Of a stretch of DNA of 64,000 nucleotides, positions 1 through 16,400 are shown piece by piece. The notes under the pieces are model-generated. The model did no database searches. It worked only from the letters and a program-made list of their open reading frames with translations, and had not been told where the DNA came from. A program made the position numbers and the translations under genes. Where the stretch lies: the NCBI GenBank assembly GCA_963082875.1, contig OY720099.1, forward strand, positions 372,001 through 436,000, given 5' to 3'. Source of the DNA: Corella eumyota (taxonomy: Eukaryota; Chordata; Ascidiacea; Phlebobranchia; Corellidae). Positions within the stretch are counted from its first letter, which is position 1, and every line of letters starts with the position of its first letter.

Positions 1-121
1 GTTAAAGTTATATATTCTTCGTAAAACAAGTATCTCACCTGTATGTTAAAGGAATCACCTTTCTTGGTCTTTTCCTCACAGCTCATCAATACCTAAATTA
101 ACAACTACCTGAGGGCCACAT

Positions 122-331
122 TCAATTCTTCATCTCCCCCTTCAAATCACCGTAGAATCGCCTGATTAGTTCCTGTAACAACGACAGTTCAGATTTTGAG
201 ACAAAATTATTTAATGTAAAAATAAATAAATTCCACTTTTCGTCTAATTTATATAAAAATAATTTAGTCACCTCCATTCCTCCATTTTTCCATTCCTTAT
301 CTTCAGATGCTCCACTTCTTACGACTTCTTG
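122..331 (-). CDS. Possible last two exons of an unrecognised minus-strand gene (partial)
   Basis: Two short open stretches read in the same phase on the minus strand. One spans 331-272, after a TTTTTAG acceptor and before a GAG|GTGACT donor. The other spans 172-122, after a TTGTTACAG acceptor, and ends in a stop. Together they encode about 36 residues, beginning QEVVRSGASEDKEWKNGGME and then ELIRRFYGDLKGEMKN. Further open, acidic stretches with related EWRN-type words lie at about 480-607 and 685-770, but I could not join them in one phase. The family is not recognised. The correct phase and good splice sites argue for a real 3' end; the short length argues for caution. Confidence 0.3.
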   Translation of the reverse strand, partial: QEVVRSGASEDKEWKNGGMEVTKLFLYKLDEKWNLFIFTLNNFVSKSELSLLQELIRRFYGDLKGEMKN

Positions 332-843
332 CTAAAAAGACATTTTGTTAGTAGTTGTTCAATCGCACAAACCTTATTTAAAAAAAAAGTTATTTTAGTT
401 AAAAATTGTTAACAATATAATTTTAAAATTATCTTTAAGAAATCAAAATTAAAACGGTATCTTCCCTGCTTGTGCTACGTCATCATAAGTTCCTCCATTT
501 TCCGTGACGTAGTCGTCTTTCTCTCCGTTCCCCGCGACGTAGTGGCCTGTTCCTCCATTCCTTGTGACGAAGCAGCTCGTCGTTTGCCGCGAAATCATCA
601 TCAGAACCTTAAAAAAACAAGGGGGCAGTTATCTATGTCTAACTAAAAAAAATATGATATTTTATAGTAAACATTTCACCTTGTTGCTGGAGGGCAGGAT
701 GTTGCCTCTTCGTTCCTCCATTTCTCATCGTCATCAGACCCTCCCAGCTCCACGAGATCGTCGCCAGAAACCTTAAACAATAAAAGCAGATGGCAGTTAT
801 ATGTGTCTTATTAGGTATTATTTAGTTATTTACACACTTTTAA

Positions 844-960
844 AATGGTGTCGTGTTCTGAATATGCGGACTGTTAAACGCCAGACATTAAAATAACGAG
901 TGTCGACACGCGCGCGATCCTACCCCTAACCCGTTGCATATTCAGATCAATAACACCATA
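844..960. mobile_element. Foldback/MITE-like element with about 25-bp inverted ends
   Basis: The left end reads ATGGTGTCGTGTTCTGAATA and the reverse complement of the right end reads ATGGTGTTATTGATCTGAAT, both followed by ATGC. The body of about 65 bp is GC-richer than its surroundings and contains the palindrome GTGTCGACAC. There is no coding capacity. This is most simply a small non-autonomous DNA transposon; a target-site duplication was not clear. Confidence 0.5.
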
Positions 961-2760
961 TAAACTTTATACAAGTTATAAACAATTTTAAACAATATAA
1001 ATAAATCAATCTACTTAACCCGATTCGTTGAAGAGAGAGATGGCTTCGTCCTAAGACACTTTCCTACTTGAGCTAAAATTTAAACAACCGACCTCAACGC
1101 TGGCAAAGTTAAAATAAATGGCTGCACAAACCAATCCCAACCGAATCAATTTATGACGTCAGTTGTATTCATCCGCCACGCATAATGCTAAAGGCGTATA
1201 AAGAAATAGTTCCTTAACGAATCAAATTTATAAGGAACTAACAGCGTCGTTATCTTATAAACAATTTAAAATAAAAACCTTTAATAATTTTATATATTCA
1301 ACCAAATATTAACCCTTTAAATTTACTATTAAACTGTATACCACATATTTTAACACAAAACCTAAAAACTTTTCTCATAAATTTCTCCTCTTTACTCTAA
1401 TTAAGAGCTGAATTTTTTAATTAGGTGCTGATTGCCTGAAACGAATTCCTCCGCCTTGCTCTTCAGTAAGAATTTAAAATCTCTTTACCACGACCTTTAT
1501 CATTGGGATTATTTTTGTTATAATATTTATTTTTCTTATTATTTAAATAATTTAAATTTTTGACTAATTTCTTTGACAATAAATATTGTTAGTTGTGACG
1601 TCATACATATTTTCGTGACGTCATTATTCCACAACGCGCAAGGCTTGAAAGCTAAACAATAATCAAGTGATTTTATTTTAAAAGCTAGACCCCCAAATAA
1701 GATGTTTTCATATTTTAAAACTTTTTTTATAACTAGTTTATAGTCTGTCTAAGGGCAGGCATTCATTGTTGTAATATGGTAGCAACTTTTAACTAATATT
1801 TGCCAATTATAATTTATCTGGGCAGCCAAACCTGAGTTTTATTTATTTTGTAGACCTATACATTGGACATACATATATATCGTCCACTAAGCTTTATTAT
1901 ATATTGATATAATATTACGATTTCCATAAAAAACCTTCCTTAATTACAACTAAACACTCTTAACACTATCCTACTGATACGAAGCCTCATAACTGGCAGG
2001 AATATAAATGAAAAAACTTTTATTTTTTTAATTTATATTGAAAAATTATAAATTAAAAAATGAACTAACCCCTGAAACCTCCTTTTGCTTTGTAAAGTGT
2101 TCAACCCCTTAACTGGCAGAAAACTGGCAGAAATATAAATTAAAAAACTTTTATTTCATTAATACCACCATGAAAAGGCAACAATTGAAATTTATTAAAG
2201 AAAATATCTACGTGAATTGCACAACATTCCTAAACCTCTCTCGAATCAAAGTCTTTCTCACATTTTAACTTCGGCTTCAATTTTCTGTGACGTCATTAGT
2301 TTGTTTTCCAGACTTGCCTACGTCACTAATTCGCGTCCATTCCCCGTTTAATCCTTCTTTCCATAAACTAACCTAGAACATAAAATAAAATATTTAAACC
2401 CAAGTTAAAGTTATTACGAGGACAATTAAGTCAAAGCTAGAGGTTTATGGTTTAAAATGTCAGTGCCAACACAACACGATAACCAATCAAAAATTAATTA
2501 AACACGCAACGATATTTATAAAATAAATAAAATTAAATGAATCACATAAAATAAAAAAATCCATTTAAAATCCATGCGATTTATTTGATCCAGTATATTG
2601 AATAGGTAATGTTGCTTGTATAATATCTTTTAAATCAGTTTTTGAGCATGTTATGCTTGCCCCAGAATTTAAACCATAAACAACTAACAAGGTTCTAGCC
2701 TTGCATTTAAAAAGTATTAAAATTTAGAAGACTAACAGTGACATATTTTTTATTTTTTTG
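961..2760. other. Intergenic, AT-rich, with four CRE palindromes
   Basis: No gene is visible. Perfect TGACGTCA (CREB/ATF-type) palindromes lie at 1154-1161, 1596-1603, 1616-1623 and 2288-2295. One copy of the AT-rich repeat family lies at about 1728-1915. A short minus-strand open stretch at about 2570-2690, after a TTGTTAG acceptor, could be an extra 3' exon of SEC13, but nothing in it is recognisable. Confidence 0.5.
1728..1915 (+). repeat. AT-rich interspersed repeat, family B
   Basis: This is one of about ten copies sharing ACTAGT near the start, TTGTAATATGGT-CAACT in the middle, then TTTATTTATTTTGTAG and a CCACTAAGCTTTATTATATA-like end. About 170-190 bp, non-coding, no clear terminal inverted repeat. 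Confidence 0.6.
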
Positions 2761-3033
2761 TATATATCTTTATCCTCGATGTGGGAAAGTCGAATGCGCG
2801 ACTTAAACATAGAATAACATCAGTTACTCCGACCCAGTCTCGAGTTGCCTGTGGCAGTTTGGGATATTATAGATTATAATTGCCTGATAATTATGCTGCT
2901 GATTAAGTGCTGGCTCAGTAGGTTCATACCGTTTATAGTGCCTTACTTAAGGTGCTACAGCATGAGAGCAGTGATAATCTAACCCACGACCTCATGGTGG
3001 TGTAGCAAGTGTTACTACACCACACTGCCGGTT
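2761..3033 (-). repeat. tRNA-derived SINE, near full length
   Basis: On the minus strand the head carries pol III A-box-like and B-box-like sequence and the tail ends in ATCGAGGATAAAGATATA-type sequence. It lies just 3' of the last SEC13 exon. Its head runs into the 41-bp tandem repeat that follows. Confidence 0.8.
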
Positions 3034-3128
3034 AAAGTTTTTTAAACTTTTACCACTACACCACACTGCCGGTTAAAGTTTTTTAAACTTTTACCACTAC
3101 ACCACACTGCCGGTTAAAGTTTTTTAAG
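3014..3128. repeat. 41-bp tandem repeat grown from a SINE head
   Basis: About three copies of a 41-bp unit containing ACCACTACACCACACTGCCGG plus TTAAAGTTTTTTAAACT. The first half of the unit is the tRNA-like head of the adjacent SINE, so the array arose by local amplification of the SINE end and its flank. Confidence 0.8.
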
Positions 3129-3156
3129 TTTAACATTTTTTTACAAAGAAAACAAA

Positions 3157-5720
3157 TTAAAATATGTTAACCTCATTATTCCCCCCAGATACAGCAAGAA
3201 TATCTCCAGTAAGAGACCAACTAACATGCCACACTACATCATCAAACTTATGGAGGACATTTGAGGTCCATTTTCCTCCCTCCGATGACCACACGATGAC
3301 TCTTCCGTCCTGGGAGCAACTTGCGATTTTGCTGTCCGGAAGGCCGATAGAGGGCGCCCAAGCACAGTCTCGAACCCAGTCCGTATGACCTTCTAATTTG
3401 TCCTCTTCTTTCCATTGTCCATCATTGTAACTAAACAATACCCATTGTTAAAAATTTATTGTTATGCAAACCTATATTTAACAAAAACTTAAAATATAAA
3501 ATAAAAATTTTTTTAAAAAAACCGACCTCCATATTTTGACCGAGTTATCGCATCCTCCTGACACAAACTTCCTCGTCTTTAAATTATGTTGTGGTGCTGA
3601 TGGTGCCTCGATCAAGGAACCGGGAACCACTGACGGTGCCCAACTTACCGCGTTACAACCAACCTAAGATGTTCAACAAAACACAGTAATTAAAAAACTG
3701 AATAAAACAAATAAAATCAAAACATAACAGTGACAATTCGTCTAATCCAGCTTAAAAAAGCAACAACATGCCAGCAGTGGGAATCCAACCCAGGATGTCT
3801 TACTTAATGATGCTACAACATGCCAGCAGTGGAAATCAAACCCAAGATCTCAGGTCTTACTTAAGAATGCTACAACATGCCAGCAGTGGGAATTAAACCT
3901 AAGACCCTAGGTCTTACTTAAGAATGCTACAACATGCCGACAACAAGAATTGAACACAGGATCTAGTTTTAAACTTACAGTATGAGCGTTGTTAATCTTG
4001 GTTGATTCCCACTGATTGTCTCCATTGTGAGTTAACACAGAAATACTTCCGTCCGATGAACCACAAGCCAGCATCAAACCAAGTTCATGTGGGGCCCAAC
4101 ACACAGAGTTCACTGTAAGAAAAACAAATTAGTGAAGAAAACTCTAATTTTAAAAAGTTGACTTTTTAATATAGGTTTAATAAATTTTGATTTTTCGAAA
4201 GAATGCCAGTAGTTAATAAACAGAAATTTTACACTGTATAAAGCCCAACAAGAAAAATAGTTTAATAAAAACAAAACTATAGGTATGTCTCTAAAAAAAA
4301 AAAATTTCTAACATTTTAAATGCCAACTATTGACCATCAGTTCTTTTACATCAACAAAGATTTTTAATTTTGAAATTTAATAACTGCAAGTAGTTATTAC
4401 CCAGAAAATGCATCTCAAAAAAGCACTTTCCCCCTTTTTAAAATTAATTTGAACAAAGCATTAAACCTTTCTCTCACCTGAGCTATCATGTTCAAGATGT
4501 TCGTAAATCTTCCCCCATTTTCCCTCCTGTTCCTTCCAAATAATCACCTTCCTATCATAAGAACATGAAGCGAGGATTTTGTCAAACTTTGGATGGGCCC
4601 ATGCTACTTGCCACACTGGTCCTTCATGACTGCAACCATGAAAATATTAATAATAAAGACCATTGAATACCAAAATTATTAGTATAATGCCCTATATTCT
4701 AATAAAATAGGCTTTTATGCCAATGCCTTTAACCCTACTGCTCTCATGCTAAAGCGCTCTTGAGTAAGGCGATATAAACGGTTAAACTCCTGTTAAGCTA
4801 ACACCTTATCAGAAGCGTATAATTACCCGGCAATTATAATCTATAATATCCCAAACTGCCACAGGCAACTCGAGACTGGGTCGGGGTAACTGATGTTACT
4901 TTATGTTTAGGTCGTGAAGTCGACCTCCCCACATTAGGAATAAAGATAAATAAAAAAAATAACTTCTCTAAAACCACAACATCAGATGTCCTTACATTAA
5001 AAATATTAGCATAATTCAATCAACTTACTCCCTTAAAGTTTCCACAAGTCTTTGCGTCCCGTTCTTCACTTCAAATATTTTAATCGAACGATCAGATGAG
5101 CAGGTGGCAAGAAGGAGACCATAATAATCCATCTGTGCATCGTGCTGTAAACAATAAATTAGTTATTGCATGAAAGTTACAGGGATTTAGGTTAGTGTTT
5201 AACAAATTAAGTAAGGGTTATGCCAACACCCCCTCCTTTTTTTAAACAAATTAAGTAGGGAAAGTCGAATGCGGGACTTAAACATAAAGTAACAACTGTT
5301 ACTCCGACCCAGTCTCGAGTTGCCTTTAGCAGTTTGGGATATTATAGAATATTAGCAGTTTGGGATATTATAGATTTGATAAACTTCATTTATAAAATAT
5401 TACACAATTAACTAATGTTTTAAAAATATGTTTTTAGATATTTTTAAATATAAATACTATGATAAAGCAGGTGCAGATATAAGCATTATAAGAACCTCTT
5501 AAAAACAATTTATTTTAAGTTAATATAGGAAAGTAACAACAAAACTTACAATCATATCTTCATGTGAAGTATCTACTGTGTTTATTAGTGAAACCTGAAA
5601 AGTAAAAATCAAAATAAAAGAAACGAAAAAAAAAATTTTACTTTATGTTTAAAAACTTAACATTATGTTGCTAACATGTAGATATATTTTTATTATTACG
5701 AAGTCTTGTTTACTCACCAT
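3157..5720 (-). CDS. SEC13: SEC13, WD40 protein of COPII coat and nuclear pore
   Basis: SEC13 pairs with SEC31 in the COPII outer coat and is also a Y-complex nucleoporin. Seven coding exons: 5720-5718 (ATG only), 5594-5550, 5144-5029, 4629-4478, 4112-3979, 3663-3527 and 3430-3157; all phases close, giving 286 residues. The start [16 protein letters not shown] is the family's typical N-terminus. WD40 blades follow, with [69 protein letters not shown] and [11 protein letters not shown]. The protein stops right after the blade-6 strand (EVNIF, where relatives have VTLW), about 35 residues shorter than the 322-residue human protein. A spliced 3' exon may therefore be missing. Introns contain several SINEs. 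RBM7 lies upstream on the same strand. Confidence 0.93.
3767..3966. repeat. Tandem repeat of about 57 bp in SEC13 intron 5
   Basis: About 3.5 copies of a unit beginning AACATGCCAGCAGTGGGAAT and ending GTCTTACTTAAGAATGCTAC. The words resemble the middle of the reverse-oriented tRNA SINE (GCAGTGGGAATC, CTTACTTAAG), so it probably grew from a SINE fragment. Confidence 0.7.
4728..4950 (+). repeat. tRNA-derived SINE, 5'-truncated
   Basis: Starts within the region after the B box (CTGCTCTCATGC) and continues to the tail. It lies in SEC13 intron 3, opposite to the gene. Confidence 0.75.
5254..5375 (-). repeat. tRNA-derived SINE, tail fragment
   Basis: Only the tail half is present (GGAAAGTCGAATGC through GCAGTTTGGGATATTATAG), with a short local repeat of the last word. 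It lies in SEC13 intron 2. Confidence 0.7.
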
Positions 5721-6177
5721 TTTGTAGAATTGAAGATTTCAAAACAAAGTTAAGACAATAAAATTATTTAAAAATATCTAAAAAAATAAATCTTGATTAA
5801 ATCCTGTTAAAAAATTACTTTTAAAAAAACTTTCTATCTGAATATTTACAAACTGTCCTGACTTGAACAAAAATTGAATAGTTATCTAATTTCTATATTA
5901 TTTTAAAATAATATTAAATTCCAAAAAGAATGTATATAACATATAATTAAGTGGTAAAGTAGAATGACTAAAGTAGGTATTAATATAATATTCAATCCTT
6001 TATAATAGATTAGAAAAGACTAAAAAAAACATAAAAAGAACAGGCATAATAATGAAATATCTACATCTCAAAAAAATTAAATAAAAAAATTGTTAAAATT
6101 GTATAAAACTTTAAGAAATAACGTTCTCCATTTAGAAAATAAAAAAAAATATAAATTTAAGAAACTTTATAAAAATT

Positions 6178-6738
6178 TTATCTTCTTCTGTACGGATTAT
6201 GTCTCTCCGGGCGTTTATATTCATTTCTTAGCGTTTCCGTTCGATAATCATTTCTCCATTCATTTCGATGATGTCGATCGTTACGCCTCGGCGACCTTGA
6301 TTCAAACCTCCTTTCGTCAGCATATCTACGATCATGACCTTGAAACGACCTTTCAAACTCGTTTAAAATCAACTGATCTTCATATGAAACATGAAAGTTT
6401 TGTGGGTTTGGATAATAATGGTTCGATTGTTGCTGATTGTTTTGACAATTGTAATTGTTTGTTGATTGTTCTTCACCATTCCGTGACCTTTGTGTCACGT
6501 TGACCTTGATCGAGCAATTCCAAAGTCGAATTCCATCCATGAGTTTGATTGAATAAGGAACGCTACCTTCATGTTTAAAAGTCACAAACCCAAAGTTTTT
6601 TTGTTTTCCGTTGTAACTTGGAATTTTAACTCTTTTAACGGGTCCAGCTTGCAGGAAAAGTTCAAATAAAAGTTTTTCTGTTACTTTTTCATCCAAGTTT
6701 CCAACGTAGAGCGTGCATTTTTCATCGTTTTCAGACAT
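6178..6738 (-). CDS. RBM7: RBM7-like RRM protein
   Basis: RBM7 is the RNA-binding subunit of the nuclear exosome targeting (NEXT) complex with ZCCHC8 and MTR4. The single-exon ORF encodes 186 residues from the ATG at 6736-6738; 13 further in-frame codons upstream encode a hydrophobic run that relatives lack. One N-terminal RRM has RNP2 LYVGNL at about residues 10-15 and RNP1 KNFGFVTF at about 47-54. The words KVTEKLLFELFLQAGPV and VPYSIKLMDGI match RBM7/RBM11 rather than other RRM families. The rest is low-complexity Asn/Gln-rich and then Arg-rich (RSPRRNDRHHR, YRTETLRNEYKRPER). It is shorter than the 266-residue human RBM7. RBM11 is the alternative name, since one invertebrate gene is probably ancestral to both. 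Confidence 0.85.
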   Translation of the reverse strand: MSENDEKCTLYVGNLDEKVTEKLLFELFLQAGPVKRVKIPSYNGKQKNFGFVTFKHEGSVPYSIKLMDGIRLWNCSIKVNVTQRSRNGEEQSTNNYNCQNNQQQSNHYYPNPQNFHVSYEDQLILNEFERSFQGHDRRYADERRFESRSPRRNDRHHRNEWRNDYRTETLRNEYKRPERHNPYRRR

Positions 6739-7196
6739 TTTTATTAAAATCAAAATACTAAAATTTATACTAAGCACAAAAATTAAAAATAAATAAAATC
6801 GCAGAACGAAAGACAGACTTTAAATTCAAATTTTTCGTCCGCTAAAAACGACTAAAAACCAAGTAAATTCTTAGATTTTTTTAACTCTAACTTTTTCCTA
6901 CGTTCTTATAAAACTTCAATACAGCTTACCAGTCCAATTAATGCCTGACATTGTTATTTTATCTCAGTTTAAACGAAAGCTAAAACAACTGCAAATTTCA
7001 ACAGACGTGGCCGAAAAATTATAAAAACCCCTCCATAGAAATCTTATAAAGCTTTTTATGTTTTTTCTCCATAGAAATTATATATTTAACTTAAAAATTT
7101 TTATTTTGTTGCAAATTATTTGTAGTTATAAAAATGCGACTTTACAGTTTTAAATATTAATCTAAACCTGCGGTAATTATGAAAAATACTGATTGG
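6739..7196. other. 5' flank of the RBM7-like gene, no gene seen
   Basis: AT-rich sequence upstream of the RBM7-like start codon. No TATA box or other clear element stands out. Confidence 0.4.
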
Positions 7197-7475
7197 CCGG
7201 CAGCGTAGTGTAGTTGTCAGAACACTTGGATGCATGAGGGCGTGGGTTCGACTCCTACTGCTCTTACGATGTAGCATCCTTGCGTAAGGCGCTATAAACG
7301 GTATGAATTCCTGCTAAGACAGCACTTAATCAGCAGCATAATTACCGGGCAATTATAATCTATAAAATCCAAAACTTTCAAAGGCAACTCAAGACTGGGT
7401 TGAGGTAACTAAAATTACTCTATGTTTAACTGAAGTTACTCTATGTTTCTCACTTTAAGGATAAAGATATGAGAG
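7197..7475 (+). repeat. tRNA-derived SINE, near full length
   Basis: Head GCAGCGTAGTGTAGTTGTCA and B box GGGTTCGACTCC are clear. The tail carries a short duplication of the TGAAGTTACTCTATGTTT word. It is intergenic between V-ATPase B and the RBM7-like gene. Confidence 0.8.
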
Positions 7476-7730
7476 AGATAAAGATAAAACAAAACTGAAA
7501 TTGTCCTTGTGATATACTTAACTTTATTGCACGGACAAAAACATGAATTTTCACAAAAAGCATAAAATACAAAAGACAAAATCTATACAAACAATCAAAG
7601 AGTAATAACCAACGATTCTACATGGGTTGTATTATATATAAAGAATAAAACTTGATATTAAAGGCAAATCCATTTTGTGATTTCCTTGCCTAATACAATA
7701 CATACCATAGAATAAAATTTTAATAAGTTT

Positions 7731-12693
<4,963 letters not shown>

Positions 12694-13414
12694 TTTGGAT
12701 TTTAGAAAAGTGAAAAAATTAAATAAAATAAATCTGTTGAAAAAATTATTTAAAGTTAATAACTACCTAAATTTTTAAAATATTCAAAAATAACGTTTAT
12801 TTATTTAAAATCTTTTAATTTAAAGACTTTTAGATGAAAGTTAATTTAAATATATACATTTATTCAAAAATATATATGTTCTAGCTAATATTTATTGGTT
12901 GAAAAGTAGTTAAAAATCTAACGATCGCTATCTAAAAGTTTGTATGACTTTTTAGCTTTTAAAAACTATTTTACCTAAATATAAAACCTAATATTCTATA
13001 CTAGTAAATAAATGCCCACATATTAATAAACATTAATGTAATAAGTTATAAAACACGAATAAACTTCATAAAAATTTAATAAAATCGAAAAACTTCGTGC
13101 CAACAAAATCCGATAGAAAGAACTCAACCAACAAATGACTCCGCGATTAAGTTAAACTTATGATGAAGTCACAAGACAAATTTGTTAGTCAGCTTTTTTA
13201 TTTATCCTCAACTGTCCTAATTTATTTAATTAAAAAAAATTAATAGCTAAATTAAATATAAGTAACATATAAGAATAAAAGATGCAATAAATAATTAAAC
13301 AATAAACTTATTGTAAAATCTAAAAATAACTTAATAATATTAATTATTAAATAACTCAAATTTAACAACATTTCGAATATATTTGAACTAATTTTAGTCC
13401 AAAATAGATTAAAT
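12694..13414. other. Intergenic between V-ATPase B and AIFM2
   Basis: AT-rich 721-bp stretch holding the V-ATPase B promoter side and the AIFM2 3' flank. No ORF, SINE or obvious motif is seen. Confidence 0.5.
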
Positions 13415-16400
13415 CTAAGGTGGTTCTAAACCCAAATCGTTCCAAGTTGGATCAGTAAAAAGATTTGTCCCCATTAGGTCACGTGATTCGTCGCCATCAA
13501 GAATTTTAGAACCGACAACACCGGCACCGTCGTAACAACCGACGGGAACTATTAATTCAAGCGGAGCTAACAAATAAATACAAAAAACTTTTAAATTGTC
13601 AATGTTGACAAATTAAATTTATGTATAAGCAGCATAGTGTAGTGTTTAACACACCTTTTTTTACCACATGAGGTCATGGGTTCAATCCTCACTGATCTCA
13701 TGCTGTAGCGCCCTTCACTAAGGTGCTATAAATAGTACAAACTCCTGTTAAGCCAATACTTAATCAGCAGCTTAAACGTGGGGCAATTACAATCTATAAT
13801 ATCCCAAACTGCCACAGGCAACTCAAGACTGGGTCGGGGTAACTGATGCTACTCTATGTTTAGGTCGTGAAGTTGATATTACCACATCAAGGATGACTAT
13901 TAACACAAACACAACTTTGTTTTACCTGGAACATAATTATTTGGCAACTCTCCCTCGCAAATTAATTTTAAATTCTTCGCCATCTGTACGGCATGTTGCT
14001 TCGCAGTAAAGGGGATTTTTTCTTCGTTTAAGTCAGTGACGTCACCCATGACGTATATACCTGGGAACCCTTCGACTTGGAGGGTTGGGGTAGTTTTTAT
14101 GAACCCTGATGACGTAACTGCGCCACCTAAAGACAACAATTATCTATTTATACCGACAGCGTGGTGTAGTGGTAAGAACTCTTGCTACACCACACATGAG
14201 GTCGTGGGTTCAATCCCCACTGATCTCATGTTGTAGCGCCCTTAAGTGAGGCGCTACAAACGGTATGAACTCCTGCTGAACCAATAATTTATCAGAAGCT
14301 TAATTATCGGGCAATTATAAACTATAATATCCCAAACTGCCACAGGCAACTCAAGACTGGGTCGGAGTAACTGAAGTTACTCTATGTTTAAGTCGCGCAT
14401 TCGACTTTCCCACATCGAGGATAAAAAGATTTACAAAAAAAACTAAATCGCGTTTTCACCTTTTCCCAATGAGTTTTGTAAAAACTCGGTTTGTGGTTTA
14501 TCCTCACTGAAGGCAACAACCAAATCGACTTCAAATGTTTTCCCGCCTTTGGTTTTTACTTTTTGGTCTTCGCAGTGAACATTACAAATTACTTGAGTTA
14601 AGTCCGAAACTTCGTCATCTATAAACAATCAGTAGATTAATTATCGAGCAATTATAATTAATAATATCCTAAACTTTTAAAGTCAACATAAGACTGGGTT
14701 AGGTCGTGAAGTAACCTTCCTATATCAAGGATTAGTAAATGGTAGCGTAATGTAGTAGTCAGAACACTTGGCTTTACTACATAAGGTCCTGAGTTTGGTC
14801 CCTAGAGCTTCCATGCTGTAGCGCCATTGTGCAAGTCGCTATGAACGGTACGAGCTCCTGATAGGCAACATCTAATCAGCAGCTTAATTATCGGGCAATT
14901 ATAATCTATAATATTCCAAACTGTCAAAGTAAACTTGAGACTGGGTCGAGGTAATAAATGCTTTAAAGTCATCCTTTCCACATCGTGAATAAATAAACAA
15001 AGATAAAATATATAAACGTTTTAGTATATGCTAATCAAAATGGCAAATATAACACGTACCTAGGTGTAGTTCGACTCCTTTATATTGCAATATCTCCTTG
15101 ATCGAATCTCGGACTTGGTCCGGTAACCTCTGCGATACCAACACATCATTATGATGTAATAGAATCACTTGTTTGTCGGGGTAATCTGTTTTAACTTCGC
15201 CTGCGAATTGGACAGCTGCAGAATTCCCTCCAACAATTAGAATGCGAGGTGATCGTTTTAACTAAATTACAAAACACGAACAGAAGTTATCCTGTATTAA
15301 TTTATATATTTTTATCCTGGATGTGGGAAGAACGATTTCACGACCTAAACATAGAGTGACATTTGTTACCCTGACCCAGTCTCGAGTTGACCTTGCCAGT
15401 TTGGGATATTATTAATTATAATTGTTCGATAATTATGCTGCTGATTAAGTGCTGACTCATCAGGAGTTCATACCGTTTATAGCGCCTTACTCAAAGGTGC
15501 TACAGCATGAGACCAGTGGGGATTGAACCCAGGGCCTTGTGTAGTGAAGCCAAGTGTTCTAACCCTTACACCACGCTGTTGGTAAAACACAACTTTAAAT
15601 AAAGAAAAATATCAAACATTTTTGACTTTTAAATATAGAAAGTTTATTACTTACAGCATCATTAAAGTTTTTGTATTTTGTTATCGCCTCCTCTTTCGAT
15701 GTCTCGGGGTTGGAACTTGTTAATTTGGCGGGAAAAGAAGACGAAGTTCCCGTGGCAATTACAAGATGATCAAACCCGATCTAAAAGTTAAAAAAACTGA
15801 ATTATTTGATTGTTGAAAACTTATCCTGGGTTCGATCCCCACCGCTCTCATGCTATTACACCCTAGGCCCTTGAGTAAGGCGCTATAAATGATATAAAAT
15901 CCTGCTGAGTCAGCACTTAATCAGCAGCATAATTATCGGGCAATTATAATTTATATTATCCGAAACTACTAAAGTTAACTTGAGACTGGATTGGGGTAAT
16001 AAATGTTGCTCTATGTTTAGATCGTACAGTCGGCTGTAAAAAAAAATAAATACGAAAAAAATCACCGTTTTTCCACTTTTTAGCAACACTTTTTTCTTCT
16101 TCAAGTCGATAGATTGAACCAAACTCCGAATAAAATTTGGAGTAATTCGATGGTAAGGTATAAACATTTTCTTCAGAAATTCTAAACAAAACAAAATTTG
16201 ATATAAGTGAAGTTGAAAAGTTAAAATTTAATTAAAAATCTATTCCAAAGTACTTTAAGTCAAAATTAAGAACGCCAAAAACATAAATATTTTTTTATAT
16301 CTTTATCATTATTGTAGAAAGGTCGAATGCGCGACCTAAACATAGAATAGAATAAAATCAGTTACCCTGACCCAGTCTCGAGTTGATTTCGGCAGTTTGG

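Noticed and set aside
564-776. 70-codon plus-strand ORF
   Set aside because: Overlaps the better minus-strand open stretches and has no family resemblance.
4834-5019. ORFs such as this one that recur across SINE copies with a shared [15 protein letters not shown]-like word
   Set aside because: They are translations of the SINE body and not genes.
7197-7260. tRNA gene candidates in A-box/B-box pairs
   Set aside because: These belong to SINE heads; no cloverleaf with intact acceptor and anticodon stems could be drawn.
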